DNA of 64,000 bases. Source: Nitrosomonas communis (GTDB lineage Bacteria > Pseudomonadota > Gammaproteobacteria > Burkholderiales > Nitrosomonadaceae). The stretch is from NCBI RefSeq assembly GCF_001007935.1, contig NZ_CP011451.1, positions 186,001-250,000 of the forward strand, given 5' to 3'. Below the pieces are notes generated by a model. It was not told the origin of the DNA. It was given only the letters and a program-made list of their open reading frames with translations, and did not search any database. A program made the translations under genes and the position numbers. Positions 19,628-29,139 of this stretch are shown one piece after another (the stretch's first letter is position 1; each line of letters opens with the position of its first letter).

Positions 19628-19956
19628 TAATGAGCTACCTTCTGTTTTAGAATCTGCATATTACTATAATTTTAGTCAAAATGAACTTTGTCGACTTCTC
19701 CGGCCCTATTATTGATATGGTTAGCGGCTTACCTGTAATTAATTTGTGATGAGAAATAATAGAATTAAAAAAACAACTGCATGAATACAAACAAACCGCA
19801 GGAATATCTCTTAAAGCTTTATGAAAAAGAAAGGGCAAGTCATCCTGCACTAAGAAGTGCTGGGAATAAAATACCCTTTTTTCTAAAACCTTTAGATGAC
19901 TACCGCAGTCTTTGCAACCCTTCTCTCCTAGCCATCACCTTACCAGGTTACTTTAC
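19628..19956. other. Intergenic region between redoxin and cytochrome P460 genes
   Basis: About 330 bases lie upstream of the redoxin gene and downstream of cytL, both on the minus strand. A 48-base stretch around 19672-19720 resembles the inner part of the 103-bp repeat at 15553 at roughly 70% and may be a decayed third copy. A 70-codon plus-strand frame (19781-19993) runs into the 3' end of cytL antisense and is not supported. No terminator is clear. Confidence 0.35.
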
Positions 19957-20562
19957 TTACTTCTCAGGCTTGCCAGCGCGCAATACTGGGTAATATTGGG
20001 TAAACACGTTGTCTTCAGCAGCATTTTCTTTATGGCAAGCGTTGCAAGATTCATCAGGTTGGGGAGCCGCGCTCTTGCTTTTATAGCTATCATAGCCAAA
20101 GTATGCCCAATTGTTAGGTCTATCAGCAAAACGCTTGGAATCCTTGACGGTCGCAACAATACCAAGATATTCCCCTTGAAAATAACCATTGCCACTGGCC
20201 GCCTCTTCGGCACCGACGCTTACTAATTCCTTAACGATAATCGTCCCATCACGAAATTTTCCAGTTTGCTTCCAGTGTGCCCAGCTAACGGGATCAATAT
20301 ATACATTGTGAAACTCAGGAAATGCGGGATTGCCATCGTTCATATCTTTTGGTGTCACAGGTGCGCCAATGAAAATCCATTCACGATAATTCCTGGGTGT
20401 GAGCAGCTGCCCACCTTTGTTGAAATGAGCATAGGTTGTTCTGCCAGGCTCATGACGATCATCTTGTTGGCCAGCAGTAACAGTCATTCCCTGGCCAACT
20501 AGCAAACCGGATAGCAAGAATGACGTTAAAGGACCAAACAACGTTCTTTTAGACTGTGACAT
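19957..20562 (-). CDS. cytL: Cytochrome P460
   Basis: The 201-residue protein has a signal peptide (hydrophobic residues ~8-30) and a P460 fold with ARNYREW-like PRNYREWIFIG, YIDPVSWAHWKQTGKFRDGTI and a single c-heme motif CNACH at about residues 173-177. Family knowledge: Nitrosomonas cytochrome P460 is a periplasmic heme protein with a lysine-heme cross-link that oxidises hydroxylamine (with NO) to nitrous oxide. Lys111 in the conserved VKELVSV is a candidate cross-linking lysine, but the equivalence is inferred. The ATG at 20562 follows AGGGA; the upstream TTG at 20568 is not needed. It is a strong marker of an ammonia-oxidiser lineage. Confidence 0.92.
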   Translation of the reverse strand: MSQSKRTLFGPLTSFLLSGLLVGQGMTVTAGQQDDRHEPGRTTYAHFNKGGQLLTPRNYREWIFIGAPVTPKDMNDGNPAFPEFHNVYIDPVSWAHWKQTGKFRDGTIIVKELVSVGAEEAASGNGYFQGEYLGIVATVKDSKRFADRPNNWAYFGYDSYKSKSAAPQPDESCNACHKENAAEDNVFTQYYPVLRAGKPEK

Positions 20563-20755
20563 AATCAATCCCTAAAGTAATAAAATTAAAATGTCAAAAA
20601 ATAGTTTTAAATAAAGACTTTTTATAGTAGACAGCCCCACAGACAACGTCAAGACAAGAATCCGTCACGCTTGTCATACCAATCAATAGCTGTAAATTTT
20701 TTTTGGATAACTTTGCAAAATCTTGTAAATCACCCATTAGAAAAGCATAGCTGTA

Positions 20756-20858
20756 ATTCCATTTCCAAATCTAACATGGCGCGAAGGCGAGCCGCAGACA
20801 GTATCAATCATACGACAAGGTGAAATAGACAAATTCAGTTTTGATTTAAGAATGGAAT
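20756..20858. repeat. 103-bp MITE-like repeat, copy B
   Basis: Exactly as long as the copy at 15553-15655 and inverted relative to it. The ends are ATTCCATTTCC and its near complement GGAAT, with the shared core CGCGAAGGCGAGC, CAGTATCAA and CAAGGTGAA. It lies in the non-coding stretch upstream of cytL and could contribute to its upstream region; no coding capacity. Confidence 0.68.
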
Positions 20859-20951
20859 AACCAGTGCTATCACTCAAGTAGATTAATTAGAGCTTGCTCA
20901 GAAAATATAAACAATTGTTTTTATTTAACAATATCGTAAAAATCACTTTTT

Positions 20952-20995
20952 AAGTGCAAGGTTTTTGAATAAATCATGCAGAAACCCTTGCACTT
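20952..20995. other. Stem-loop AAGTGCAAGG/CCTTGCACTT
   Basis: Ten-base arms with a further three pairs across a one-base bulge surround a loop of about 17 bases. It lies in the non-coding region between cytL and the nitroreductase relic. It could be a terminator remnant or a repeat; nothing decides between them. Confidence 0.35.
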
Positions 20996-21081
20996 GATTT
21001 GAGCTCAAGCTCACCTGAGTTCGATCAATTTTTATTAAACCATATACTGTTATGAATAATATTCTTTAGAAAGCAATATAT

Positions 21082-21316
21082 TATGGATAATAAATTTTAT
21101 ATGAAATTACGAGAAATACTTTTTGAGTAGACTCTAAGTAAGGCATTCGGTCCTCAACATAAAATCAATGAACGATTACCAACACAACACGATAAAAGGA
21201 TGCGCTTATATGGTATAGCGGCAATGACACTCATGCTAACAGCTCAAGAAATGGGGGATGCGTCTTACCAATGAATGGGTTTGAGTTAGAGGCGGTCACA
21301 AATCTCCTTAAACCTG
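21082..21316 (+). pseudogene. Nitroreductase-family relic
   Basis: Reading the plus strand from the ATG at 21082 gives nitroreductase-like sequence with one in-frame TAG: AFGPQHKINERL, then RMRLYGIAAMTLMLTAQEMG. After a frameshift near 21270, PMNGFELEAVTNLLKP follows, which corresponds to the family's GxxSCPM(D/N)GFDxxAVxxLL segment. Only the middle of such a gene remains, with a stop and a frameshift, so it cannot make a working enzyme. Family assignment is from motif memory. Confidence 0.6.
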
Positions 21317-21339
21317 TAAAGCGGTTTAAGGAGATTTGT
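21298..21339. terminator. Perfect 17-bp hairpin
   Basis: ACAAATCTCCTTAAACC at 21298-21314 pairs perfectly with 21323-21339 around an eight-base loop. It lies about 135 bases behind the stop of the Sel1 gene (minus strand) and overlaps the end of the nitroreductase relic. There is no T-run on either side, so termination would not be of the classic type; a bidirectional RNA stabiliser or repeat end is equally possible. Confidence 0.5.
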
Positions 21340-21473
21340 TGCTATTGACACGGGAATCAGAAGCATGGTCACGTAGCGGATAGCTTCCTTTAGAAGAAAC
21401 CATCTTTTCTTGTAACTAATTCTAAATTCCCTTTCAAGCTTCTTTGCAATATTTTGTAAGTGAAAATACCAGC

Positions 21474-22148
21474 CTAATTTCCCGCAGCACGTATAGCCTT
21501 AAGATTTTCTCTTGCTTCTTCATTGCCTTGTTTCTCAGCCTTCTCAAACCATTCAATCGCTTTATCTATATTCTTAGGGACCCCCTCGCCTACTAGATAC
21601 ATGACACCCAGGTTATTTTGCGCATCCACGTTGCCTTGTTCAGCAGCCTTGGTAAACCACTCCACTGCTTTAGCGGAATCTTGTGGAACACCCTGGCCTT
21701 CTGCGTACAACAGGCCCAGATTAAATTGGGCGGCTGCATGCCCCTGCTCTGCAGCGCGATGAAACCAACCTGCAGCTGATTCCAGATCATAGTCCATAAT
21801 TTTTCCTGTCACATCCTTGGAGATAGCCTCTCCGGAATAGAACAAGGAACCAAGAGCGTTCTGCGCTTCGGCATCGCCTGCTTCCGCATCTTGGCGTAAT
21901 TTTAGGAATCGTTCTTCAGGTGATAATCCATCATCTGCCATTGGCATGATTTTTTTCAGCAGATCAGCCTTTTCTTCCGGCGATAAACCTTGTTGGAATA
22001 CGGATGGTAATTCATTGATAGGAGTAATCTCATCGGGCAGATTTTTCCAAGTTTCGTCTGCCTCCGATTTTGCTGATGGGGTTTCATCACCGCATCCAGC
22101 CAGAGTTAACATCAATAAGGCTAGCAATGTAAAAATACGTATATTCAT
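21474..22148 (-). CDS. Sel1-repeat (TPR-like) lipoprotein
   Basis: The 224-residue protein begins with a lipoprotein signal peptide (LLALLMLTLAGC). It carries four Sel1-like repeats, visible as GDAEAQNALGSLFYSGE, GHAAAQFNLGLLYAEGQGVPQ, GNVDAQNNLGVMYLVGEGVPK and GNEEARENLKAI. Sel1 repeats are protein-binding solenoids; no specific partner can be named. The cell location is probably the outer-membrane inner leaflet. It is followed by a strong hairpin and stands 130 bases from the ankyrin gene. Confidence 0.85.
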   Translation of the reverse strand: MNIRIFTLLALLMLTLAGCGDETPSAKSEADETWKNLPDEITPINELPSVFQQGLSPEEKADLLKKIMPMADDGLSPEERFLKLRQDAEAGDAEAQNALGSLFYSGEAISKDVTGKIMDYDLESAAGWFHRAAEQGHAAAQFNLGLLYAEGQGVPQDSAKAVEWFTKAAEQGNVDAQNNLGVMYLVGEGVPKNIDKAIEWFEKAEKQGNEEARENLKAIRAAGN

Positions 22149-22278
22149 TGAGTCATTCCGCTCTTCTTAGAGTAAATAAAAATTATAACATTCTGGTTGT
22201 ATTACAGTTAGATACATCCATCAAAGCCAAGCCGATAAATTAATAAGAAGCTCACAAGATGATTACTCAGCAGAATCT

Positions 22279-23040
22279 CTATTTCGCACCTGCTTTTTGA
22301 AGTAACTCAATGACACCCTTATGATCATATTTTTTGGCCAGTAATAACGCAGTCGCACCATTTTCTGCCTTAGCATCAATTTCTGCACCCATAGCAAGTA
22401 GCGTCATGGTCACTCCGCGATAGCCATGTTGTGCGGCTAGCATTAACGCAGTTGCGCCATTTTTTGCTTGGCTATTCACATTGGCGTTTGCTTGCAGCAA
22501 GTGCTGGATCACGACTTGGCCCCCTATTTGTGATGCAAGCATCAATGCGGTAACCCCTTCGTTGGTCACGGCATTGACATTGACATCCTTATCTGCTTCA
22601 AGCAATAGACGCACCATCTCTATGTGATTTCTTTGCGATGCAAACATTAATGCTGTCATTCCATCGTCGGTAACCGCATTTATATCTGCATTAGCAGCAA
22701 GTAATGCTTGCGCGATACCAATACGATTATCCTGCGCAGCCAACATGAGTACGGTCCGACCATTGTTTGCCTTTACATTTGCGTCAGCGCCAGAAGCAAG
22801 CAGTAGTTTAACAATATTTTCATGACCATTCTGTACTGTGCCTATCAATGCCATATCTTTATCGCGCCCTTCGTGGCTTTTGTCAGACATTGAAAGCAAT
22901 GCTTTTACTTCAGACAAATTACCGCGTGTAGCTGCATTGACCAGATCACTATTGTCTAAATTAGCCCTTGCGTCGTTTGAAAAATGCAGCAACCCTATCA
23001 GCACGCCTAAAGCATACAAATTAATCCTTGACCAGAGCAT
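22279..23040 (-). CDS. Exported ankyrin-repeat protein
   Basis: The 253-residue protein has an N-terminal hydrophobic signal (YALGVLIGLLHFSNDARA) followed by six to seven ankyrin repeats with the recurring GxTALMLAAQ motif. A ribosome-binding site GAGGAGG lies seven bases before the ATG. Ankyrin repeats bind proteins; the target is unknown. The neighbouring gene encodes another repeat-solenoid lipoprotein, in the same orientation, so they may act in the same envelope process (inference only). Confidence 0.85.
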   Translation of the reverse strand: MLWSRINLYALGVLIGLLHFSNDARANLDNSDLVNAATRGNLSEVKALLSMSDKSHEGRDKDMALIGTVQNGHENIVKLLLASGADANVKANNGRTVLMLAAQDNRIGIAQALLAANADINAVTDDGMTALMFASQRNHIEMVRLLLEADKDVNVNAVTNEGVTALMLASQIGGQVVIQHLLQANANVNSQAKNGATALMLAAQHGYRGVTMTLLAMGAEIDAKAENGATALLLAKKYDHKGVIELLQKAGAK

Positions 23041-23145
23041 TTCTGTTCCTCCTCTCTTCTATATGTATTCACGCAACTTAATAATCAGATAGCAGATAAC
23101 AAATAGGGCTATCTAAAATCCGCTGTTATTCACACAAAATGAATG

Positions 23146-24267
23146 TTAGTTTTCACTGATGATAAACAGTCGCTGGTATTCCTTAATTGCAAAACGATCA
23201 GTCATGCCGGCAATATAATCAGCAATAGCCTGATGTCCATATTGAGAAAATTTAATCTGGTATGCTGTAGGTAGCAGTCGAATATCTGAGTTGAATGCAT
23301 TGAATAACATTTTAATCGTATGTTGCGCCTTATTACTCATGCGTGTTACTTGGAAATGTCGATAAAGGTTATCGTACAAAAAGCTTTTTAGTTCCTGCTG
23401 CTCCTGCTTTATCTTTTCGCTGAATCGAATCAAGCATGGTGCTGATCGTATTTCATCCAGACCCTTTGGTCGCGCATTTTCGATGTTGCTTTTACTTTGT
23501 TGGGTTAAATCTGTTGCCACACTATTAATCATGCCACGTATCGTTTCATGAATTAAACGTCGACCACCAATATTCGGATAATCTCTTTTCACCTGCCATA
23601 AATGTCTGGAAAATATTTCTATTTTTTCCAATTGCGACATTGTAATAAAACCGGAACGTAAACCATCATCGACATCATGATTATTATACGCAATTTCATC
23701 AGCAATATTGGTAAGCTGTGCCTCCAGTGAAGGTCTTTGATTAATTAAAAAACGCTCTCCCACTTCACCGAGCTTTTCAACATTCTTTCTAGCGACATGC
23801 TTGAGAATGCCTTCACGGGTTTCAAAGCACAAATTCAAACCTTCAAAAGCACCGTACTGTTCTTCAAGCACATCAACGACTCTTAAAGACTGAAGATTAT
23901 GTTCAAAGCCACCATATTCCTTCATGCAATCATTCAAAGCATCTTGCCCTGCATGGCCAAAAGGCGTGTGTCCTAGATCATGCGCCAGTGCTATTGCTTC
24001 AACTAAATCCTCATTCAACTTTAAATTCCGCGCGATTGAACGTCCAATCTGGGCCACCTCTAGACTATGTGTCAAGCGCGTGCGAAACAAATCACCCTCA
24101 TGGTTTACAAATACCTGTGTTTTATATTCAAGCCGACGGAAAGCTGTTGAATGAATTATTCGGTCACGATCGCGTTGAAATTCACTTCGACCAATAGGAG
24201 GGGCTTCTTTGATGAGACGTCCGCGCGAATTAGCAGTGGATACTGCGTAAGAAGCCAAATCATTCAT
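23146..24267 (-). CDS. Deoxyguanosinetriphosphate triphosphohydrolase-like protein
   Basis: The 373-residue HD-domain protein has the motifs [39 protein letters not shown] (His), [16 protein letters not shown] (HD) and [16 protein letters not shown] (Asp). This is the type 2 Dgt-like dNTPase family, which hydrolyses dNTPs to deoxynucleosides and triphosphate. The start overlaps the end of aroB by 8 bases, an arrangement seen in many betaproteobacteria. Confidence 0.92.
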   Translation of the reverse strand: MNDLASYAVSTANSRGRLIKEAPPIGRSEFQRDRDRIIHSTAFRRLEYKTQVFVNHEGDLFRTRLTHSLEVAQIGRSIARNLKLNEDLVEAIALAHDLGHTPFGHAGQDALNDCMKEYGGFEHNLQSLRVVDVLEEQYGAFEGLNLCFETREGILKHVARKNVEKLGEVGERFLINQRPSLEAQLTNIADEIAYNNHDVDDGLRSGFITMSQLEKIEIFSRHLWQVKRDYPNIGGRRLIHETIRGMINSVATDLTQQSKSNIENARPKGLDEIRSAPCLIRFSEKIKQEQQELKSFLYDNLYRHFQVTRMSNKAQHTIKMLFNAFNSDIRLLPTAYQIKFSQYGHQAIADYIAGMTDRFAIKEYQRLFIISEN

Positions 24268-25369
24268 TAGCCATACAAGTCAGCAATGTCTCTCTCAAGG
24301 TTGATGCTGGAATATCATGACTCATCATTGCCTCACCAATACGCTTCAGTAGAATAAAACGTATTCTTCCCTCCTCTACTTTTTTATCAAGCTTCATCAA
24401 GCTCAAGTAATCATCTGGAGAAAGTTTGGGTGCACTAACTGGTAGTCCTATCTTTTGAAATATGCTGCATATGCGTTCGAAATCACTTTCATTGATAAAT
24501 TCTAATTGTTTTGACAGATTTGCTGCCATTATAGTCCCCGCAGCAACTGCTTCACCGTGCAACCATACACCATAGCCCATGGCGTTTTCAATTGCATGAC
24601 CGAAAGTGTGGCCAAGATTAAGCAGTGCCCGCACGCCACCCTCACACTCATCTGCAGCGACAATTTCTGCTTTGATTTCGCAACTTCGGCAAATAGCTTT
24701 ATTCAGAATGTCAGCATTACGTGTAATTAAACCCGTTATATTCTGTTCCAACCACATAAAAAAGTCAGCATCGCGTATAAGACCGTATTTAATCACTTCT
24801 GCAATGCCGGCACGCAATTCCCTATCAGGCAAGGTGGTAAGCGTCGCACTGTCTGTCAACACCATGCGCGGTTGATAGAATGCTCCTATCAAATTTTTGC
24901 CAAGGGGATGGTTAATACCTGTCTTACCGCCTACTGAAGAATCCACTTGTGCAAGGAGGGTAGTAGGAATTTGGATAAAAGGTACACCTCGCAAATAAGT
25001 CGCCGCCGCAAACCCTGTCAGATCACCAATAACCCCTCCTCCCAACGCAATGAGGGTAGTTTTTCGCTCACAGCGTTGCTCCAATAATGCGTCAAAAATC
25101 AAATTCAATGTCTGCCAGTTTTTATGATCTTCACCATCAGGCAGAATAATTGCAACGGAACAGATCCCATGCCGCTCTAGTGCCCTACGAAATTGATCTA
25201 AATAAAGAGGGGCTACAGTGGTATTAGTGACAATTGCCACCCGTTTCTGTGGCAAATGAGGCAATAACAAATCTACCTGCTCTAATAATGCATTACCAAT
25301 GTAAATGGGGTAACTTCGGTCCTGTTCGGAAGAAAATAAGGCCACCTTAACAGTTTGCATATCATTCAT
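24260..25369 (-). CDS. aroB: 3-dehydroquinate synthase
   Basis: The 369-residue enzyme makes dehydroquinate from DAHP in the shikimate pathway, using NAD and a divalent metal. Seen are [55 protein letters not shown] and the metal-binding [11 protein letters not shown]. Starts at 25369 or 25360 are both possible; no clear ribosome-binding site. It lies 32 bases behind aroK and overlaps the dgt-like gene. Confidence 0.96.
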   Translation of the reverse strand: MNDMQTVKVALFSSEQDRSYPIYIGNALLEQVDLLLPHLPQKRVAIVTNTTVAPLYLDQFRRALERHGICSVAIILPDGEDHKNWQTLNLIFDALLEQRCERKTTLIALGGGVIGDLTGFAAATYLRGVPFIQIPTTLLAQVDSSVGGKTGINHPLGKNLIGAFYQPRMVLTDSATLTTLPDRELRAGIAEVIKYGLIRDADFFMWLEQNITGLITRNADILNKAICRSCEIKAEIVAADECEGGVRALLNLGHTFGHAIENAMGYGVWLHGEAVAAGTIMAANLSKQLEFINESDFERICSIFQKIGLPVSAPKLSPDDYLSLMKLDKKVEEGRIRFILLKRIGEAMMSHDIPASTLRETLLTCMANE

Positions 25370-25401
25370 ATAACATAACTAATGGGAAGAACTCATCCCT
25401 T

Positions 25402-26043
25402 TTAAGATTCATAATTATTCGGTTGGTAAGCCTTGATCACGTTCTTTTTCCGATTTAACGCATCAGCTCGGAGTTTCTTCATTTTGAAGAAAAGCAGCTT
25501 TCGAGCGAGCCGTTGTACTAGAGATCGCACACCTTGTTTTCCGCTATCTATGATGATATGTGCTACCTCTCGATAAAGGGCATCGCGTTGAGCATGAAGC
25601 TCTGTCAATCTGGCATGCAAATCCTCAGTCTGAAGTAACGGCCTATTTTTATCAGTGCGTGTTCTTCGTTGCAGTTCATTCACGGATGCGCTCAAATAAA
25701 CTACGATACCATGTTGTCTTAATAAGGCACGATTTTCAGCACTTAGCACCGCCCCCCCACCAGTAGCCAGCACTACATTCTCTGCTTGCACCAGCTCATG
25801 CAACACTTCCGTTTCACGTCTACGAAACCCAGCCTCTCCTTCAATTTCAAAAATCAAAGGAATCTTAACACCAGTACGCTGTTGAATTTCATGATCGGAA
25901 TCCAGAAACGTTTTACCCATGTAATTTGCCAGCAACTTACCAATCGTAGTTTTTCCGGCACCCATCATACCTACGAGAATAATATTCCCCTGTAAAAACT
26001 TTATATCATGATTATTTTTGCTGATTGGCTTAATTAATGACAT
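25402..26043 (-). CDS. aroK: Shikimate kinase
   Basis: The 213-residue protein has the Walker A loop GMMGAGKTTIGK, the shikimate-binding DSDHEIQ and GFRRRE motifs, ATGGGAV and the RPLL lid region. It phosphorylates shikimate. A basic tail of about 35 residues (KLLFFKMKKLRADALNRKKN) extends past the usual ~175-residue domain. It leads the aroK-aroB-dgt group. Confidence 0.95.
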   Translation of the reverse strand: MSLIKPISKNNHDIKFLQGNIILVGMMGAGKTTIGKLLANYMGKTFLDSDHEIQQRTGVKIPLIFEIEGEAGFRRRETEVLHELVQAENVVLATGGGAVLSAENRALLRQHGIVVYLSASVNELQRRTRTDKNRPLLQTEDLHARLTELHAQRDALYREVAHIIIDSGKQGVRSLVQRLARKLLFFKMKKLRADALNRKKNVIKAYQPNNYES

Positions 26044-26736
26044 AGAGACAATTGTAACGGAATACTTTCACCTACGCAGAGATTCCAATGAGTCCATAAA
26101 AAAATTCATGTAATTTATTATTATTTTTAGAAATGGCCGATCCTGCTTCTAGTGAGCCAAAAATATTAACAAAATTATATTAAATGTGTGATGTGGACTG
26201 TTCAAAATATTATGCATGCGCATAATACTTGGTGTCCATGACTATATAGTACTTGGTAAAGGCTCCACGACAAGACAAAAAGTAATTTCTTATTTGGGCA
26301 GAAAATATAACCTTTTGCACGATAGGCCTTGAGGCCTACTCAGGTAGTCATTATTCACGCAGGAGCCAGGTGAACTGGTACATGAAGTGAAATTAATAGC
26401 AACTGAGCGCGTATTGCAGTAACGCAAAAGCCATAAAGGCAAGCACGATACCATTGATGCAGAGGTAATTTACGAAGCGGCAGACAGGCAAAGCATACAG
26501 TTTGTTTATAACAATTAAAAAGATCTCCACTCCACTTTGAAAATTTTATTGCAGTAGTGAGGAAAAAATTTTCATGGTAGTGCAGAATTTAACTAGATTG
26601 GCTTAAATAATAATATTGAATATTGAACAAAAGCAATAACCCATTGATTTAACTGGGGCATAATGTGTATTCATTTTTTGCAAAATAAGAAGCTCATTTA
26701 TTGAACTTCATTAAAGATTGCAAATCATAGCTTGCT
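26044..26736. other. Long divergent intergenic region between aroK and iscR
   Basis: About 690 AT-rich bases hold no supported gene. A stretch around 26310-26480 is less AT-rich and contains the palindromic AGGCCTTGAGGCCT, and may be a decayed gene, but no family could be recognised in any frame. Promoters for aroK on the minus strand must be near the right end of 26050-26200 but are not distinct. Confidence 0.4.
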
Positions 26737-26762
26737 ATAGTTGACTAGTTCAGTCAGGTATT
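26737..26762 (+). promoter_or_regulatory. IscR type-1-like binding site 1
   Basis: ATAGTTGACTAGTTCAGTCA followed by GGTAT fits the IscR [2Fe-2S]-dependent site known from iscR promoters (ATAGTTGAC...GGTAT). It overlaps the -35 element of the suf operon promoter, so IscR binding should repress. The match is by eye. Confidence 0.75.
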
Positions 26763-26769
26763 ATATAGT
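26741..26769 (+). promoter_or_regulatory. Promoter of the iscR-suf operon
   Basis: TTGACT at 26741-26746 and TATAGT at 26764-26769 are spaced by exactly 17 bases, a good sigma70 promoter. It lies about 84 bases before the iscR ATG and is embedded in two IscR-like boxes. Confidence 0.7.
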
Positions 26770-26790
26770 TGACAAAAATAATCAAGTATT
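26765..26790 (+). promoter_or_regulatory. IscR type-1-like binding site 2
   Basis: ATAGTTGACAAAAATAATCA followed by AGTAT repeats the box 28 bases downstream of the first. It covers the -10 element and the probable transcription start. Tandem sites of this type occur upstream of iscR in E. coli. Confidence 0.68.
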
Positions 26791-26852
26791 ATTTACAACA
26801 AACCCTAATTAACTCTTATTTACCCAACTTTTATTGTATTAAGGAATCTGGT

Positions 26853-27320
26853 ATGAGACTGACAACGAAAGGACGATTCGCAGTGACAGCACTATTGGAT
26901 CTCGCGATGCAGCACAGCAATGGACCTGTCACACTTGCCGATATCAGTCAGCGTCAAAAAATTTCACTATCATATCTTGAACAATTGTTTGCAAAATTAC
27001 GCCACCGCGAACTTGTTGATAGTGTGCGTGGTCCTGGCGGTGGCTATTGCCTAGCTAAAAGTCTGGACCAAGTATCTATTGCAGATATTATTCTTGCTGT
27101 CGATGAACCCATTGATAACACGCGATGTGGTGGAAAAGAAAATTGTCTGAATGATGGCAAATGTATGACTCATGATCTATGGGCAGAACTCAATGACATT
27201 ATTTTCAATTATCTTGGCAGCGTAACATTAAAGCAATTGGTCGATGAGCAGAAACAACGCGATCAGCAACGCGAGCAAGCCGTTGTCAAGTTGTACGATA
27301 TGCGTGAAGCAGCATTTTAG
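26853..27320 (+). CDS. iscR: Rrf2-family Fe-S regulator IscR
   Basis: The 155-residue protein starts MRLTTKGRFAVTALLDLA, has the winged helix-turn-helix (ISLSYLEQLFAKLRHRELV, SVRGPGGGYCLAK) and three cluster cysteines in RCGGKENCLNDGKC. IscR senses Fe-S sufficiency through a [2Fe-2S] cluster and represses its own operon. The ATG at 26853 follows AAGGA at eight bases; the 28 codons read upstream from 26769 are inside the leader and not protein. Here it leads a suf rather than isc gene set. Confidence 0.95.
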   Translation: MRLTTKGRFAVTALLDLAMQHSNGPVTLADISQRQKISLSYLEQLFAKLRHRELVDSVRGPGGGYCLAKSLDQVSIADIILAVDEPIDNTRCGGKENCLNDGKCMTHDLWAELNDIIFNYLGSVTLKQLVDEQKQRDQQREQAVVKLYDMREAAF

Positions 27321-27346
27321 TTTTAATTAATTTATAGAGAAAAATT

Positions 27347-27700
27347 ATGCCTATCACATTGACAGAACGTGCAGCCAAACAAATCCAGCAGCAACTCACA
27401 AAGCGTGGTAAAGGATTGGCTCTACGGATAGATATAAAAGAATCCGGTTGCTCTGGTTTTACTTATATCTTTGATTATGTTGATGAAATGAAAGAAGAAG
27501 ATCAGCTCTTCGAGTCGCATAACGCAAGAATAGTCGTAAAACGAGATAACCTATCTTATTTTGATGGATCAGAGATAGATTTTGTCAAAGAAGGTCTAAA
27601 TAGTACTTTCAAGTTCAACAATCCAAATGTTGGAAATACATGCGGCTGTGGTGAGAGCTTCAGCCTCAAAATACCTGAAGAGTCTAAGGAAAATATATAA
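27347..27700 (+). CDS. sufA: A-type Fe-S carrier (SufA/IscA-like)
   Basis: The 117-residue HesB-family protein has the conserved cysteines in ESGCSGF and [10 protein letters not shown]-type carriers take clusters from the scaffold and hand them to apoproteins. It is 26 bases behind iscR and 2 bases before sufB, so it belongs to the operon. SufA rather than ErpA is chosen from context. Confidence 0.9.
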   Translation: MPITLTERAAKQIQQQLTKRGKGLALRIDIKESGCSGFTYIFDYVDEMKEEDQLFESHNARIVVKRDNLSYFDGSEIDFVKEGLNSTFKFNNPNVGNTCGCGESFSLKIPEESKENI

Positions 27701-27702
27701 AA

Positions 27703-29139
27703 ATGAGTGCTGTACTACAAAATCTTGTAAACCAGCCTTACAAGCATGGTTTCGTCACAGAAATAGAATCAGATATTGCACCCAAAGGACTTAACGAAGA
27801 AATCATTCGATTGATTTCATCCAAGAAAAATGAGCCTGAATGGATGCTCACATTCAGATTGCAAGCTTATGAAAAATGGCTCAGCATGTCTGAACCACGT
27901 TGGCAAAATGTCGAATACCCAAAAATTGATTTTCAATCAATTAGTTATTACTCAGCGCCTAAGCCGAAGAAAAAGTTAGCAAGTATGGATGAAGTAGATC
28001 CCGAGTTGCTACGCACATTTGAGAAACTCGGCGTACCCATGCATGAACGAGCAGCGTTAGCGGGGGTTGCTGTGGATGTCATTTTTGACAGTGTATCCGT
28101 TGCAACGACTTATAAAGAAAAACTCGCCGAAGTCGGGATCATTTTTTGTTCGATTTCTGAAGCTGTTCAAACTCATCCAGAATTAGTTAAAAAATATCTT
28201 GGAACTGTCGTACCAGTTGGCGATAATTTCTATGCAGCTCTTAATTCAGCAGTATTTACCGATGGCTCATTTTGTTTTATCCCAAAGGGCGTTAAATGCC
28301 CAATGGATTTGTCAACTTACTTTCGTATCAATACTGAAGAATCAGGACAATTCGAGCGTACGCTCATTATTGCTGAAGAAGGTGCTTCGGTTTCTTATCT
28401 GGAAGGATGTACTGCACCCAAATTTGATACCAACCAATTACATGCAGCCGTCGTTGAGCTGATTGCGCTGGATAATGCCGAAATTAAATACTCGACTGTT
28501 CAAAACTGGTATGCAGGAGATGAAAAAGGCATTGGCGGTATTTATAATTTTGTTACTAAACGTGGGCTGGCGAAAGGGGCTAATTCGCGCATTTCCTGGA
28601 CGCAAGTTGAGACTGGATCTGCTATTACCTGGAAGTACCCTTCCTGTATTTTACGTGGTGAAAATTCTGTGGGAGAGTTCTATTCAGTCGCTGTTACCAA
28701 TAATTATCAGCAAGCCGACACTGGCACCAAAATGATTCATATCGGAAGAAATACGCGTAGCACTATTATTAGTAAAAGTATTTCAGCGGGAAACTCCAAT
28801 AGTAGCTATCGCGGCTTGGTAAGAATTGCGCCTACAGCCGAGAATGCACGCAACTATTCACAATGTGATTCGATGCTCATTGGTAATCAATGCAGCGCAA
28901 ATACATTTCCTTATATCCAGGTCAATAATAATAGCGCTAAAGTTGAGCATGAAGCCTCTACCTCAAAGATTGGTGAGGATCAACTTTTTTATTTTTTACA
29001 ACGCGGGATTGATACTGAAGAAGCTGTATCAATGATTATCAACGGATTCTGTAAAGAAGTTTTTCAACAGTTGCCTATGGAATTTGCAGTTGAAGCAACC
29101 AAATTACTCAGTTTTAAATTAGAAGGGAGTGTCGGATGA
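27703..29139 (+). CDS. sufB: Fe-S assembly scaffold protein SufB
   Basis: The 478-residue protein has the SufB beta-helix core and typical segments: [28 protein letters not shown] (conserved Cys), [12 protein letters not shown] and [19 protein letters not shown]. With SufC and SufD it forms the SufBC2D scaffold on which [4Fe-4S] clusters are built in the cytoplasm. The stop overlaps the sufC start by 4 bases. Confidence 0.97.
   Translation: MSAVLQNLVNQPYKHGFVTEIESDIAPKGLNEEIIRLISSKKNEPEWMLTFRLQAYEKWLSMSEPRWQNVEYPKIDFQSISYYSAPKPKKKLASMDEVDPELLRTFEKLGVPMHERAALAGVAVDVIFDSVSVATTYKEKLAEVGIIFCSISEAVQTHPELVKKYLGTVVPVGDNFYAALNSAVFTDGSFCFIPKGVKCPMDLSTYFRINTEESGQFERTLIIAEEGASVSYLEGCTAPKFDTNQLHAAVVELIALDNAEIKYSTVQNWYAGDEKGIGGIYNFVTKRGLAKGANSRISWTQVETGSAITWKYPSCILRGENSVGEFYSVAVTNNYQQADTGTKMIHIGRNTRSTIISKSISAGNSNSSYRGLVRIAPTAENARNYSQCDSMLIGNQCSANTFPYIQVNNNSAKVEHEASTSKIGEDQLFYFLQRGIDTEEAVSMIINGFCKEVFQQLPMEFAVEATKLLSFKLEGSVG

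Noticed and set aside
19781..19993. 70-codon plus-strand frame between redoxin and cytL
   Set aside because: Runs antisense into the end of cytL, lacks a ribosome-binding site and shows no recognisable motif.
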